Assembly: GCA_019423795.1 (NCBI GenBank)
Contig: JAHZAT010000076.1
Span: 1-11,845 of the forward strand
Source: Clostridiales bacterium
GTDB lineage: Bacteria; Bacillota; Clostridia; Lachnospirales; Lachnospiraceae
Reading direction: 5' to 3'
DNA: 11,845 bases
Within the stretch, counting starts at the first letter, position 1. Every line of letters starts with the position of its first letter. This document shows positions 1 through 6,926 of the stretch, piece by piece. A program made the position numbers and the translations under genes. Below the pieces are notes generated by a model. That model did no database searches. It saw only the letters and a list, made by a program, of their open reading frames with translations, and was not told where the DNA came from.

Positions 1-949
1 CGAATGTATTCTTAATCTCTACTTTATGGAATGCCACTAATTTGTTAGGGATTGTTACATCATATTCTGTGAAGCATACGAATGTTGTCTTGAAATATCC
101 GTTTGGACGATCAAAACTGTCAAATTTATCATCACAGATAGAACGTGTGATCTCTCTTGCACGGTCTGGTCTGAAGTTATAGAAGATTACGGAATCATTT
201 TCTTTTAATGTTGCAACTGGTGCACCATTTTCCATGATAACTGTTGGTACTACGAATTCGTCTGTAACGTCTTCTTTATAAGATGCATCGATTGCATCGA
301 TTGCATTATCTGCTTCATTTCCCTGTCCCATAACGATTGCATTGTATGCTTTCTGTACACGATCCCAACGATTGTCACGGTCCATTGCATAGTAACGTCC
401 AGAGATAGATGCTACTTTACCTACTCCGATCTCGTCCATCTTTGCTAATAATTCTTCGATAAATCCTTTTCCTGATGTTGGAGCTGTATCACGTCCGTCT
501 AAGAATAAATGAACGTATACATTCTCTAAACCATTTCTCTTAGCCATTTCAAGAACACCATATAAATGTGTATTGTGGCTGTGTACTCCACCATCTGATA
601 ATAATCCAAAGCAATGTAATGCAGAATTGTTCTTCTTGCAGTTTTCAATTGCTTCTAACATTGCTTCGTTCTTAAAGAAATCTCCATCCTGGATCTCTTT
701 TGTGATTCTTGTTAATTCCTGATATACGATGCGTCCTGCACCCATATTCATATGTCCTACTTCAGAATTACCCATCTGACCTTCTGGAAGTCCGACTGCC
801 ATTCCGGATGCGTTTCCTTTTACGAATGGGTATTCTTTCATTAATTTATCCATTACAGGAGTCTTTGCTTCTGCTACTGCATTTGCTTCTTTGTTTTCGT
901 TTAATCCATATCCATCTAAAATCATCAGGACTGTTGGTTTTTTACTCAT
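1..949 (-). CDS. gpmI: 2,3-bisphosphoglycerate-independent phosphoglycerate mutase, 3' part missing
   Basis: Interconverts 3-phosphoglycerate and 2-phosphoglycerate in cytosolic glycolysis, using two Mn ions and a phosphoserine intermediate. The reading frame enters at the left edge, so 316 codons of a family normally about 510 residues long are visible. The N-terminus carries the alkaline-phosphatase-superfamily metal site: Asp12 in LDGYG and the catalytic Ser62 in GQMGNSEVGH, both at the family's usual positions. His123 in SDGGVHSH is a known substrate ligand, followed by the RDTAP and FYNFRPDRAREITR motifs of the transferase domain. The second metal cluster (DxxxH and DH motifs) lies outside the window. 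The start ATG at 949 follows AGGAG with a 6-nt spacer. It is transcribed alone from its own promoter, not from the gap-pgk-tpiA unit. Identity is certain; completeness cannot be judged. Confidence 0.97.
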   Translation of the reverse strand, partial: MSKKPTVLMILDGYGLNENKEANAVAEAKTPVMDKLMKEYPFVKGNASGMAVGLPEGQMGNSEVGHMNMGAGRIVYQELTRITKEIQDGDFFKNEAMLEAIENCKKNNSALHCFGLLSDGGVHSHNTHLYGVLEMAKRNGLENVYVHLFLDGRDTAPTSGKGFIEELLAKMDEIGVGKVASISGRYYAMDRDNRWDRVQKAYNAIVMGQGNEADNAIDAIDASYKEDVTDEFVVPTVIMENGAPVATLKENDSVIFYNFRPDRAREITRSICDDKFDSFDRPNGYFKTTFVCFTEYDVTIPNKLVAFHKVEIKNTF

Positions 950-999
950 TATTTTCTCCTTCATTTCCCAAAAATTAATCTTATTTTATGTCCGTTAAT

Positions 1000-1028
1000 A
1001 TTATAACGATTTTCTTCTTGAAATTCAA
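1000..1028 (-). promoter_or_regulatory. SigA-type promoter of gpmI
   Basis: On the minus strand, TTGAAT (1028-1023) and a perfect TATAAT (1005-1000) are separated by 17 nt. Initiation near 993 would give a leader of about 44 nt ending in the AGGAG ribosome binding site of gpmI. Seen in the sequence; promoter activity is inferred. Confidence 0.7.
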
Positions 1029-1048
1029 CTATTATATGTTTGTATTTA

Positions 1049-1077
1049 TAGACGTACATTCTTATTCGGAGTATAAT
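1049..1077 (+). promoter_or_regulatory. SigA-type promoter of the alpha/beta hydrolase gene
   Basis: On the plus strand, TAGACG (1049-1054, four of six consensus bases) and a perfect TATAAT (1072-1077) have a 17-nt spacer. Initiation near 1084 fits the start codon at 1161 with a leader of about 77 nt. It also makes an ATG at 1107, which lacks a ribosome binding site, the less likely start. Confidence 0.55.
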
Positions 1078-1160
1078 GGATTCAGATACAATTTTATATA
1101 GCTGATATGTTTGTTCATTTTCATTACATATTAGTTTTTACAGATTCGGAGGTGCTTAGT

Positions 1161-2090
1161 ATGCTTCATGAAATTAGTTTTCATTCCTTTAATGATCGTG
1201 ATGAAGTGCAGGGATGGGTTTATGTACCTGCCTGCAAACCAAAAGGAATTGTACAGGTAATCCATGGATTCGGAGAACATTCTCGCCGTTATTTCCATAT
1301 GATCGTGAAATTTATGGATGCTGGGTATATCGTTGCGGCAGATGACCATGTTGGCCATGGGAAAACTGCCATGTATAACAACACCTGGGGTGACTGGGGT
1401 GATGCTGGTTTCCATACGATGATGGAAGATGAGCATAAGTTAAAAGAGATCGTCAATGAAATGTATCCTGATCTTCCTTATTTTCTATTCGGACATAGCA
1501 TGGGATCCTTTATTACTCGAGATTTTGCTGCGAAATATGGGGAAGAGCTTGCAGGAATTACAATCTGTGGTACAACCGGACATTTCCGCGGTGCTACAGA
1601 AGCTGAAACTGCTCTGTTGGCTGCTGTTGCTGAAGGAAAAGGAAAAGAGTCTGATCCTTCCTTTACAACTGATCTGATGGGGTGGATGTGCGAGCGTTGT
1701 GGTAATGTTTCCATTGGAAATGAATGGATCTGTTCTGATCCTTATGTTCAGAAAGATCATGCTGAAGATCCATTTGATGCATTTACAAAACCAACAACCA
1801 ACCAGTCTCTGCTTTATTTTGTCCAAATGATGAAAGCAATCACTGGTACGGAATGGGCAAGTAAGGTTCCTTCTGATCTTCCAATTTATAATATTGGCGG
1901 AGATCAGGATCCTGTTGGTGAATATGGAAAGGGTATCTATGAAGTTTCTAACTGGCTTGTTGATACCGGACATAACGTAAAAACTCGTGTTTATTCTGGA
2001 TATCGTCATGAGATTCATAATTATGATGATCTGAAGGATGAGGTAGAGGCTGGAATTGTTTCCTTTATGGATTCAGTTTTGAATGAATAA
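1161..2090 (+). CDS. alpha/beta hydrolase, monoacylglycerol-lipase / lysophospholipase-like (Hydrolase_4 type)
   Basis: Probable cytosolic serine esterase of 309 residues acting on a lysophospholipid, monoacylglycerol or other small ester; the true substrate cannot be read from sequence. Family marks are present in order: the oxyanion-hole region VIHGFGEHS near residue 35, DHVGHGKT near 63, and the nucleophile elbow FGHSMGS with Ser113. A cap region follows (about 140-225, rich in Cys and Trp), then the acid Asp250 in GGDQDPVG and the base His283 in SGYRHEIHN. There is no signal peptide. I chose the ATG at 1161 because GGAGG at 1148-1152 lies 8 nt before it. An in-frame ATG at 1107 would add 18 residues (MFVHFHYILV...) with no ribosome binding site and no family similarity that I recognise. 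The gene is divergent from gpmI and convergent with deoB, so it is a single-gene unit. Confidence 0.9.
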   Translation: MLHEISFHSFNDRDEVQGWVYVPACKPKGIVQVIHGFGEHSRRYFHMIVKFMDAGYIVAADDHVGHGKTAMYNNTWGDWGDAGFHTMMEDEHKLKEIVNEMYPDLPYFLFGHSMGSFITRDFAAKYGEELAGITICGTTGHFRGATEAETALLAAVAEGKGKESDPSFTTDLMGWMCERCGNVSIGNEWICSDPYVQKDHAEDPFDAFTKPTTNQSLLYFVQMMKAITGTEWASKVPSDLPIYNIGGDQDPVGEYGKGIYEVSNWLVDTGHNVKTRVYSGYRHEIHNYDDLKDEVEAGIVSFMDSVLNE

Positions 2091-2148
2091 TTTTCTCATT
2101 ATAATTTCGTAAAAGATAAAGGAAATTTTTATATCTTTAAATCATAAC

Positions 2149-2189
2149 AAAAGTACCACAGAAATTTTATACTCCTGTGGTACTTTTTT
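2149..2189. terminator. Bidirectional rho-independent terminator between the hydrolase gene and deoB
   Basis: A perfect 13-bp stem pairs AAAAGTACCACAG (2149-2161) with 2175-2187 around a 13-nt loop. On the plus strand it ends in six T (2184-2189), serving the hydrolase gene. On the minus strand it begins 7 nt after the deoB stop codon and ends in four T before a G, so it is weaker in that direction. Confidence 0.85.
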
Positions 2190-2193
2190 GTAA

Positions 2194-3384
2194 TTATTTT
2201 AATTTATCCAATAATGATGTTCCAATCGTTCCTTCTGGCATCTTGATTCCAAAGTTATCAGTAACTGTTGCTCCGATCACTGCAAAGGTATCTTGCTCTT
2301 CTAATTTTCCGCTGCTTTTTAAAGATTTTGAGTATGCAATAAATGGTGTATATTCTCTTGTATGATCTGTTCCTGTATAAGTTGGATCATTTCCATGATC
2401 TGCAGTGATGATCAGTAAATCATCTTCTTTTAAAACTTCTAAAAGATTTCCTAAACCAACATCAAATTTTTCAATCTCTTTTGCATACCCAACCGGGTTT
2501 CTTCGATGTCCCCAAAGAGTGTCAAAGTCTACCAGATTTGTAAAGCATAATCCGTGGAAATCTTCTTTACATACATCTACGGTCTGCTCCATTCCATGGA
2601 CAGAACTCTCAGAATGATATGCTTTTGTGATTCCTTCTCCGCAGAATATATCATTGATCTTTCCGACAGAAATCACATCAAATCCCTCATCTTTTAATGC
2701 ACTCAACGCAGTTCTTGAAAATGGTTTTAAAGCATAATCTCTTCGGTTGCTGGTTCTTACAAATTCACCTTTCTTCTTTCCAACATATGGTCTTGCTATG
2801 ATTCTTCCGACTTTCCATTCATTTTTCATTGTAAGTTCTCTCGCAATCTCACAGCATCGATAGAGATTGGCAAGATCAAAGGTTTCTTCATTTCCACAGA
2901 TCTGCATCACGGAATCTGCAGATGTATACACAATCATGGAACCATTTTTGATCTCTTCTTCACCTAATTCATCCAGAATCTGCGTCCCACTGGCACATTT
3001 ATTTCCTATGACTTTCTTTCCGCATTTTTCTTCTAATTCGCGAATCAATTCTGGTGGAAATCCTGTATCTGTAAAGGTAAGAAATGGTTTCTCAATCTTT
3101 AGGCCCATCATCTCCCAATGGCCAGTCATGGTGTCTTTTCCGTTACTGCTTTCTTTTAATCTAGCATAATAGGCCATTGGATTTTTCGCTTCTTCCATTT
3201 CTTTGACTGGATGAAGATTCAGCATTCCTAGTTTCTTTAAGTTTGGAATGTTTAAGGTTCCTACTGTATCACAAATATGACCAAAAGTATCTACATCATA
3301 ATCTCCAAATCTAGCTGCATCCGGCATCTCTCCGATTCCTAAGGAGTCTAAAACGATGACAAAAATTCTTTTATATCTTTCCAT
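2194..3384 (-). CDS. deoB: Phosphopentomutase
   Basis: Converts ribose-1-phosphate or deoxyribose-1-phosphate to the 5-phosphates in the cytosol, letting nucleoside sugars enter the pentose phosphate pathway. The 396 residues match the usual length (about 390-400). Two-metal-site residues follow the Bacillus cereus enzyme closely: Asp13 in VLDSLGIGEMPDA, phosphoryl-acceptor Thr85 in NGKDTMTGHWE, Asp288 and His293 in VDFDTLWGHRRN, Asp329/His330 in TADHGND and His341 in TDHTREYTP. The cap domain (about 100-220) is complete. The start at 3384 follows AGGAGG with an 8-nt spacer. It is bracketed by the tpiA terminator upstream and its own terminator downstream, so it is probably monocistronic. No nucleoside phosphorylase or deoC lies beside it here, which is less usual than the deo-operon arrangement seen elsewhere. 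Confidence 0.97.
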   Translation of the reverse strand: MERYKRIFVIVLDSLGIGEMPDAARFGDYDVDTFGHICDTVGTLNIPNLKKLGMLNLHPVKEMEEAKNPMAYYARLKESSNGKDTMTGHWEMMGLKIEKPFLTFTDTGFPPELIRELEEKCGKKVIGNKCASGTQILDELGEEEIKNGSMIVYTSADSVMQICGNEETFDLANLYRCCEIARELTMKNEWKVGRIIARPYVGKKKGEFVRTSNRRDYALKPFSRTALSALKDEGFDVISVGKINDIFCGEGITKAYHSESSVHGMEQTVDVCKEDFHGLCFTNLVDFDTLWGHRRNPVGYAKEIEKFDVGLGNLLEVLKEDDLLIITADHGNDPTYTGTDHTREYTPFIAYSKSLKSSGKLEEQDTFAVIGATVTDNFGIKMPEGTIGTSLLDKLK

Positions 3385-3407
3385 ATTACATTCCTCCTTT
3401 TTCTTTT

Positions 3408-3436
3408 ATTATAGACTGATTTACTAATTCCTTCTA
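3408..3436 (-). promoter_or_regulatory. Possible deoB promoter
   Basis: A perfect TATAAT occurs at 3413-3408 on the minus strand, 24 nt from the start codon. At the 17-nt spacing the -35 is a weak TAGAAG (3436-3431). It lies between the tpiA terminator and deoB, where a promoter is expected, but the -35 match is only three of six. Confidence 0.4.
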
Positions 3437-3449
3437 GTATTTTAAAAAG

Positions 3450-3482
3450 AAAAAATCCCTCGGATATTCAATACCCGAGGGA
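3450..3482 (-). terminator. Terminator of the gap-pgk-tpiA unit
   Basis: On the minus strand a 12-bp stem (arms 3482-3471 and 3467-3456, one G-U pair) closes on a 3-nt loop and is followed by six T (3455-3450). The core is GC-rich (TCCCTCGG with CCGAGGGA). It lies 22 nt after the tpiA stop codon. This is a classical strong intrinsic terminator. Confidence 0.9.
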
Positions 3483-3504
3483 CCCATCATTTAATTAATC
3501 AAAA

Positions 3505-4251
3505 TTATTTATAGTTTACGATTTTACCAAAGTCTGGTTTTAATGATGCTCCACCAACTAATCCACCGTCAATATCTGGCTGTGCAAATAATTCTGGTGC
3601 ACTAGCTGCAGATACAGATCCACCATACTGAATGCGGATTGCTTCTGCTGTAGCTTCATCATATACTTCTGCGATACATGCACGGATTGCTGCGCAAACT
3701 TCCTGAGCCTGTTCTGTTGTTGCAACTTTACCAGTTCCAATAGCCCAGATTGGCTCATAAGCGATAACTGCAGTCTTAGCCTGGTCAGCACTTACTCCCT
3801 GGAATGCAACCTTGATCTGCTGGCGAACGAAGTCAATTGTAACTCCCTGTTCTCTCTGAGCAAGAGTTTCACCACAGCAAACGATTGGTGTAATTCCATG
3901 TTCAAAAGCTTTTAATACTTTTTTGTTAACAGTTTCATCTGTTTCAGCAAAGTATTCTCTTCTTTCAGAATGTCCAAGAATAACATATTTTACTCCAAGA
4001 TCTGTTAACATATTAGGAGCGATTTCTCCTGTGTAAGCTCCACTTTCTTCAAAGTACATATTCTCAGCACCGATTGCAATATTGCTTCCTTTAGCAGCTT
4101 CGATTGCTGCTGGAATGTCGATTGCTGGTACACAGAATACTACATCAGAAGTTTCACTTGCTACTAATGGTTTTAATTCTTCGATTAATGCTTTTGCCTC
4201 GCTAGGAGTTTTGTTCATTTTCCAGTTTCCTGCTACGATTGTTTTACGCAT
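3505..4251 (-). CDS. tpiA: Triosephosphate isomerase
   Basis: Interconverts dihydroxyacetone phosphate and glyceraldehyde-3-phosphate in cytosolic glycolysis as a TIM-barrel dimer. The 248 residues match the family (about 250). Catalytic residues are visible: Asn9 and Lys11 in GNWKMNKT, the electrophile His94 in ILGHSERR, and the base Glu166 in AYEPIWAIGTGK, which runs into the flexible loop. The phosphate-binding YGGSVS and GGLVGGASL segments close the C-terminus. The start at 4251 follows AAGGA about 10 nt upstream, a weaker site than those of its neighbours. It is the last gene of the unit, 68 nt after pgk with no terminator between, so it is co-transcribed with pgk. A dedicated terminator follows. 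Confidence 0.98.
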   Translation of the reverse strand: MRKTIVAGNWKMNKTPSEAKALIEELKPLVASETSDVVFCVPAIDIPAAIEAAKGSNIAIGAENMYFEESGAYTGEIAPNMLTDLGVKYVILGHSERREYFAETDETVNKKVLKAFEHGITPIVCCGETLAQREQGVTIDFVRQQIKVAFQGVSADQAKTAVIAYEPIWAIGTGKVATTEQAQEVCAAIRACIAEVYDEATAEAIRIQYGGSVSAASAPELFAQPDIDGGLVGGASLKPDFGKIVNYK

Positions 4252-4319
4252 AAGACTTATATCCTTCTTTCTTGATATATTGTTTAAAAATTATTTAAAA
4301 AATTTAATATCTACAACGA

Positions 4320-5525
4320 TTATTTATCGTCGGCTGCTACTACACCTGGAAGGTCTTTTCCTTCTAAGAATTCAAGAGAAGCTCCACCACCTGTAGAGAT
4401 GTGTGTCATCTTGTCTGCGAATCCTAACTGGTTAACAGCTGCTGCAGAGTCTCCTCCACCGATAATTGTTGTTGCATCTGTATCAGCTAAAGCCTGAGCA
4501 ACGGCAATTGTTCCTTTTGCAAGGATAGGATTTTCAAATACTCCCATTGGTCCGTTCCATACAACTGTTTTAGCAGATTTTACTGCTTCTGCGAATTTTT
4601 CGCATGTAGCTGTACCGATATCAAGACCTTCTTTATCTGCTGGAATTGCATCAAATGGTACTACAGATACTTCGATCTCAGCATCGATTGGATTAGGGAA
4701 TCCATCTGCCACTGTTGTATCGATTGGAAGATATAAATTCTTTCCTAATTTCTCTGCTTTTGCCATCATTTCTTTACAGTAGTCGATCTTTTCATCGTCT
4801 ACTAATGAATTACCAACTTCATAACCCTGTGCTTTTAAGAATGTATAAGCCATTCCTCCACCGATGATCAGTGTATCACATTTTTCAAGTAAGTTATCAA
4901 TTACTTTTAATTTGTCAGCAACTTTCGCTCCACCTAAGATGGCTACCATAGGTCTTTCTGGATTATTAACCGCATTTCCTAAGAAATCGATCTCTTTCTG
5001 CATTAAATATCCTACAACGGCTGTATCAACATATTCTGTTACACCAACGTTTGAGCAATGTGCTCTATGAGCTGTACCAAACGCATCGTTTACAAATACA
5101 TCACAAAGATCTGCAAGTTCTTTACTGAATGCTTCACCATTTTTAGTTTCTTCTGCTCTGTAACGAGTATTCTGAAGAAGTACTACTTCTCCATCTTTCA
5201 TAGCAGCTACTGCTGCTTTTGCATTATCTCCGACAACATTGTCATCTGCTGCAAATTTAACTTCCTGTCCTAACAGTTCGCTTAAACGTACTGCTACTGG
5301 TGCTAAAGATAATTCCGGTTTTGGTTCTCCTTTAGGTTTACCTAAATGAGAGCAAAGGATTACTTTTCCACCATCAGCAATCAGTTTCTTGATTGTTGGA
5401 AGTGCTGCAACCAGACGATTTTCATCTGTAATCTGTCCATCTTTTAAAGGTACGTTAAAGTCACAACGTACTAGGACTCTCTTTCCAGCTACATTAATGT
5501 CATCTACAGATTTTTTGTTTAACAT
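4320..5525 (-). CDS. pgk: Phosphoglycerate kinase
   Basis: Transfers phosphate from 1,3-bisphosphoglycerate to ADP, the first ATP-yielding step of glycolysis, in the cytosol. It has 401 residues, slightly longer than the typical 390-400. The N-terminal substrate-binding half shows RVLVRCDFNVPL (near 18-29), the HLGKPKG loop and the VNDAFGTAHR segment. The C-terminal nucleotide half shows GGAKVADK, WNGPMGVFE, and the GGGDSAAAV and STGGGASLEFLEGK motifs. AGGAGG lies 11 nt before the ATG at 5525, a slightly long spacing, but no other in-frame start is available. It is preceded by an intercistronic hairpin after gap and followed by tpiA at 68 nt, so its level depends on read-through from gap or on an unseen internal promoter. 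Confidence 0.98.
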   Translation of the reverse strand: MLNKKSVDDINVAGKRVLVRCDFNVPLKDGQITDENRLVAALPTIKKLIADGGKVILCSHLGKPKGEPKPELSLAPVAVRLSELLGQEVKFAADDNVVGDNAKAAVAAMKDGEVVLLQNTRYRAEETKNGEAFSKELADLCDVFVNDAFGTAHRAHCSNVGVTEYVDTAVVGYLMQKEIDFLGNAVNNPERPMVAILGGAKVADKLKVIDNLLEKCDTLIIGGGMAYTFLKAQGYEVGNSLVDDEKIDYCKEMMAKAEKLGKNLYLPIDTTVADGFPNPIDAEIEVSVVPFDAIPADKEGLDIGTATCEKFAEAVKSAKTVVWNGPMGVFENPILAKGTIAVAQALADTDATTIIGGGDSAAAVNQLGFADKMTHISTGGGASLEFLEGKDLPGVVAADDK

Positions 5526-5597
5526 GTTTCGTTTTTCCTCCTAAGATTGTATGCCATAAGGCATCTCTTATTTAATTAGGGCTTTTAGTTTTAATTT

Positions 5598-5631
5598 AAA
5601 AATAGGGCCCGGTCCCCAAAGACCGGACCCT
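5598..5631 (-). terminator. Intercistronic hairpin between gap and pgk, probable partial terminator or mRNA stabiliser
   Basis: On the minus strand an 11-bp GC-rich stem (arms 5631-5621 and 5614-5604, one G-U pair) encloses a 6-nt loop and is followed by A and five U (5602-5598), then AAA. The interrupted U-tract suggests incomplete termination. It lies 60 nt past the gap stop codon and about 73 nt before pgk. The same hairpin on the plus strand has a C-A mismatch where the minus strand has G-U, so it suits minus-strand RNA. Confidence 0.75.
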
Positions 5632-5691
5632 TGTTTGAGTCTTATCACACTGTATAATTAATTACAGGCCTATCCTCATTCAAATATCAAA

Positions 5692-6705
5692 TTAAGCTAA
5701 TTCAGCAAAGTATTTGATTGTTCTTACCATCTGGCTTGTGTAAGAGTTTTCATTGTCATACCAAGATACAACCTGAACCTCTGTTGTTCCATTGTCTAAT
5801 GGAAGAACCATTGTCTGTGTAGCATCGAATAAAGAACCATATCTCATTCCTACGATATCGCTAGATACGATTTCGTCTGTGTTATATCCGAAAGATTCTG
5901 TCTGAGCTGCTTTCATAGCTGCGTTTACTTCATCAACTGTTACATTTCCTTCAACAACTGCTGTTAAGATTGTTGTAGATCCTGTAGGAGTTGGAACACG
6001 CTGAGCAGATCCGATTAATTTTCCGTTTAATTCTGGAATAACAAGTCCGATTGCTTTAGCAGCACCTGTAGAGTTAGGTACGATGTTAACTGCTGCTGCA
6101 CGAGATCTTCTTAAGTCACCTTTTCTCTGTGGTCCGTCAAGAGTCATCTGATCTCCTGTGTAAGCATGGATTGTGCACATGATTCCAGATTTGATTGCTG
6201 CAAGATCATTAAGAGCTTTAGCCATAGGTGCTAAGCAGTTTGTTGTACAAGATGCAGCAGAAATAACTGTATCCTCTGCTTTTAATTCTTCATGGTTTAC
6301 ATTGTAAACGATTGTTGGAAGATCGTTTCCTGCTGGTGCAGAGATAACAACCTTTCTTGCTCCTGCTTCGATATGAGCAGATGCTTTTTCTTTAGATGTG
6401 TAGAATCCTGTACATTCAAGTACTACGTCTACTCCAAGTTCTCCCCATGGAAGGTTCTTAGCATCAGCTTCAGCGTAGATTGTGATTTCTTTTCCATCAA
6501 CTGTGATAGAGTTTTCTCCAGCTTCTACTTTGTCAGCTAATGCATATGTTCCCTGTGAAGAATCATATTTTAATAAGTGTGCAAGCATCTTTGGAGATGT
6601 TAAATCGTTGATTGCTACAACTTCATATCCTTCTGCTCCGAACATCTGTCTGAATGCAAGACGTCCAATACGTCCAAATCCATTAATTGCTACTTTAACT
6701 GCCAT
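5692..6705 (-). CDS. gap: Glyceraldehyde-3-phosphate dehydrogenase, type I, NAD-dependent glycolytic form
   Basis: Oxidises glyceraldehyde-3-phosphate to 1,3-bisphosphoglycerate with NAD in the cytosol, as a tetramer. The 337 residues match the family. The Rossmann fold starts at INGFGRIGRL (7-16). Asp34 in AINDLTSP is the acidic residue that contacts the NAD ribose and favours NAD over NADP. The catalytic Cys153 is in SAASCTTNC and its partner His180 in CTIHAYTGDQ. LDGPQRKGDLRRSRAAA and NIVPNSTGAAKA form the S-loop and phosphate site, and SWYDNENSYTSQMVR lies near the end. AGGAGG is 8 nt before the ATG at 6705. It heads the gap-pgk-tpiA unit, with its own promoter, a leader with an inverted repeat, and a hairpin after the stop codon that should make gap the most abundant message of the three. 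Confidence 0.98.
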   Translation of the reverse strand: MAVKVAINGFGRIGRLAFRQMFGAEGYEVVAINDLTSPKMLAHLLKYDSSQGTYALADKVEAGENSITVDGKEITIYAEADAKNLPWGELGVDVVLECTGFYTSKEKASAHIEAGARKVVISAPAGNDLPTIVYNVNHEELKAEDTVISAASCTTNCLAPMAKALNDLAAIKSGIMCTIHAYTGDQMTLDGPQRKGDLRRSRAAAVNIVPNSTGAAKAIGLVIPELNGKLIGSAQRVPTPTGSTTILTAVVEGNVTVDEVNAAMKAAQTESFGYNTDEIVSSDIVGMRYGSLFDATQTMVLPLDNGTTEVQVVSWYDNENSYTSQMVRTIKYFAELA

Positions 6706-6745
6706 CTCAAATTCCTCCTAAGTCTTGATTAATTAATTTGATGGA

Positions 6746-6773
6746 TTTGTCAATCTGTTAATCTATTGACAAA
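6746..6773. repeat. Perfect 9-bp inverted repeat in the gap leader (possible operator or RNA hairpin)
   Basis: TTTGTCAAT (6746-6754) and ATTGACAAA (6765-6773) are exact reverse complements separated by 10 nt. The element lies just inside the predicted transcript start (about 6777) and about 40 nt before the gap start codon. It could be a repressor operator or a leader stem-loop. It does not fit the clostridial Rex pattern, whose half-sites are 4 nt apart. Confidence 0.6.
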
Positions 6774-6783
6774 CTTCTTTCTT

Positions 6784-6812
6784 ATTTTAAACAATACCGA
6801 CAAAAAATTCAA
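6784..6812 (-). promoter_or_regulatory. SigA-type promoter of gap-pgk-tpiA
   Basis: On the minus strand, TTGAAT (6812-6807), a 17-nt spacer and TAAAAT (6789-6784) match the SigA consensus at five of six positions in each of the two -10/-35 boxes apart from the fifth and sixth -35 bases. Initiation near 6777 gives a leader of about 72 nt. Confidence 0.65.
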
Positions 6813-6926
6813 GGGAAATTTAGTATTTTTATCATGTATACAATAAAACGTCCTTGTACAATTTTACCAAATTTTGATATTGTTTCTTTAGCACAATGAA
6901 TAAATACCAATTTTCCTGAAATTTCA
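6813..6926. other. AT-rich spacer between the Na/Pi transporter and the gap promoter
   Basis: After the transporter stop codon there is a 10-bp palindrome TGAAATTTCA (6917-6926) but no GC-rich hairpin with a T-run. No clear terminator is visible, so some read-through from the transporter gene into gap is possible. No small gene is seen. Confidence 0.4.

Noticed and set aside
709..978. Leu-rich open frame on the plus strand across the start of gpmI
   Set aside because: It is antisense to the well-conserved gpmI N-terminus and has no ribosome binding site.
1485..2018. Long open frame antisense to the alpha/beta hydrolase gene
   Set aside because: It is a frame shadow: no ribosome binding site, unnatural composition, and the opposite strand holds a complete gene with a catalytic triad.
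2112..2138. Weak AT-only hairpin AAAGATA/TATCTTT after the hydrolase gene
   Set aside because: Seven A-T pairs with a 13-nt loop are unstable, and the strong terminator just downstream explains termination.
3382..3391. ATG-TAA start-stop pair between the deoB ribosome binding site and its ATG
   Set aside because: It sits only one base after AGGAGG, too close for initiation, so it is probably chance.
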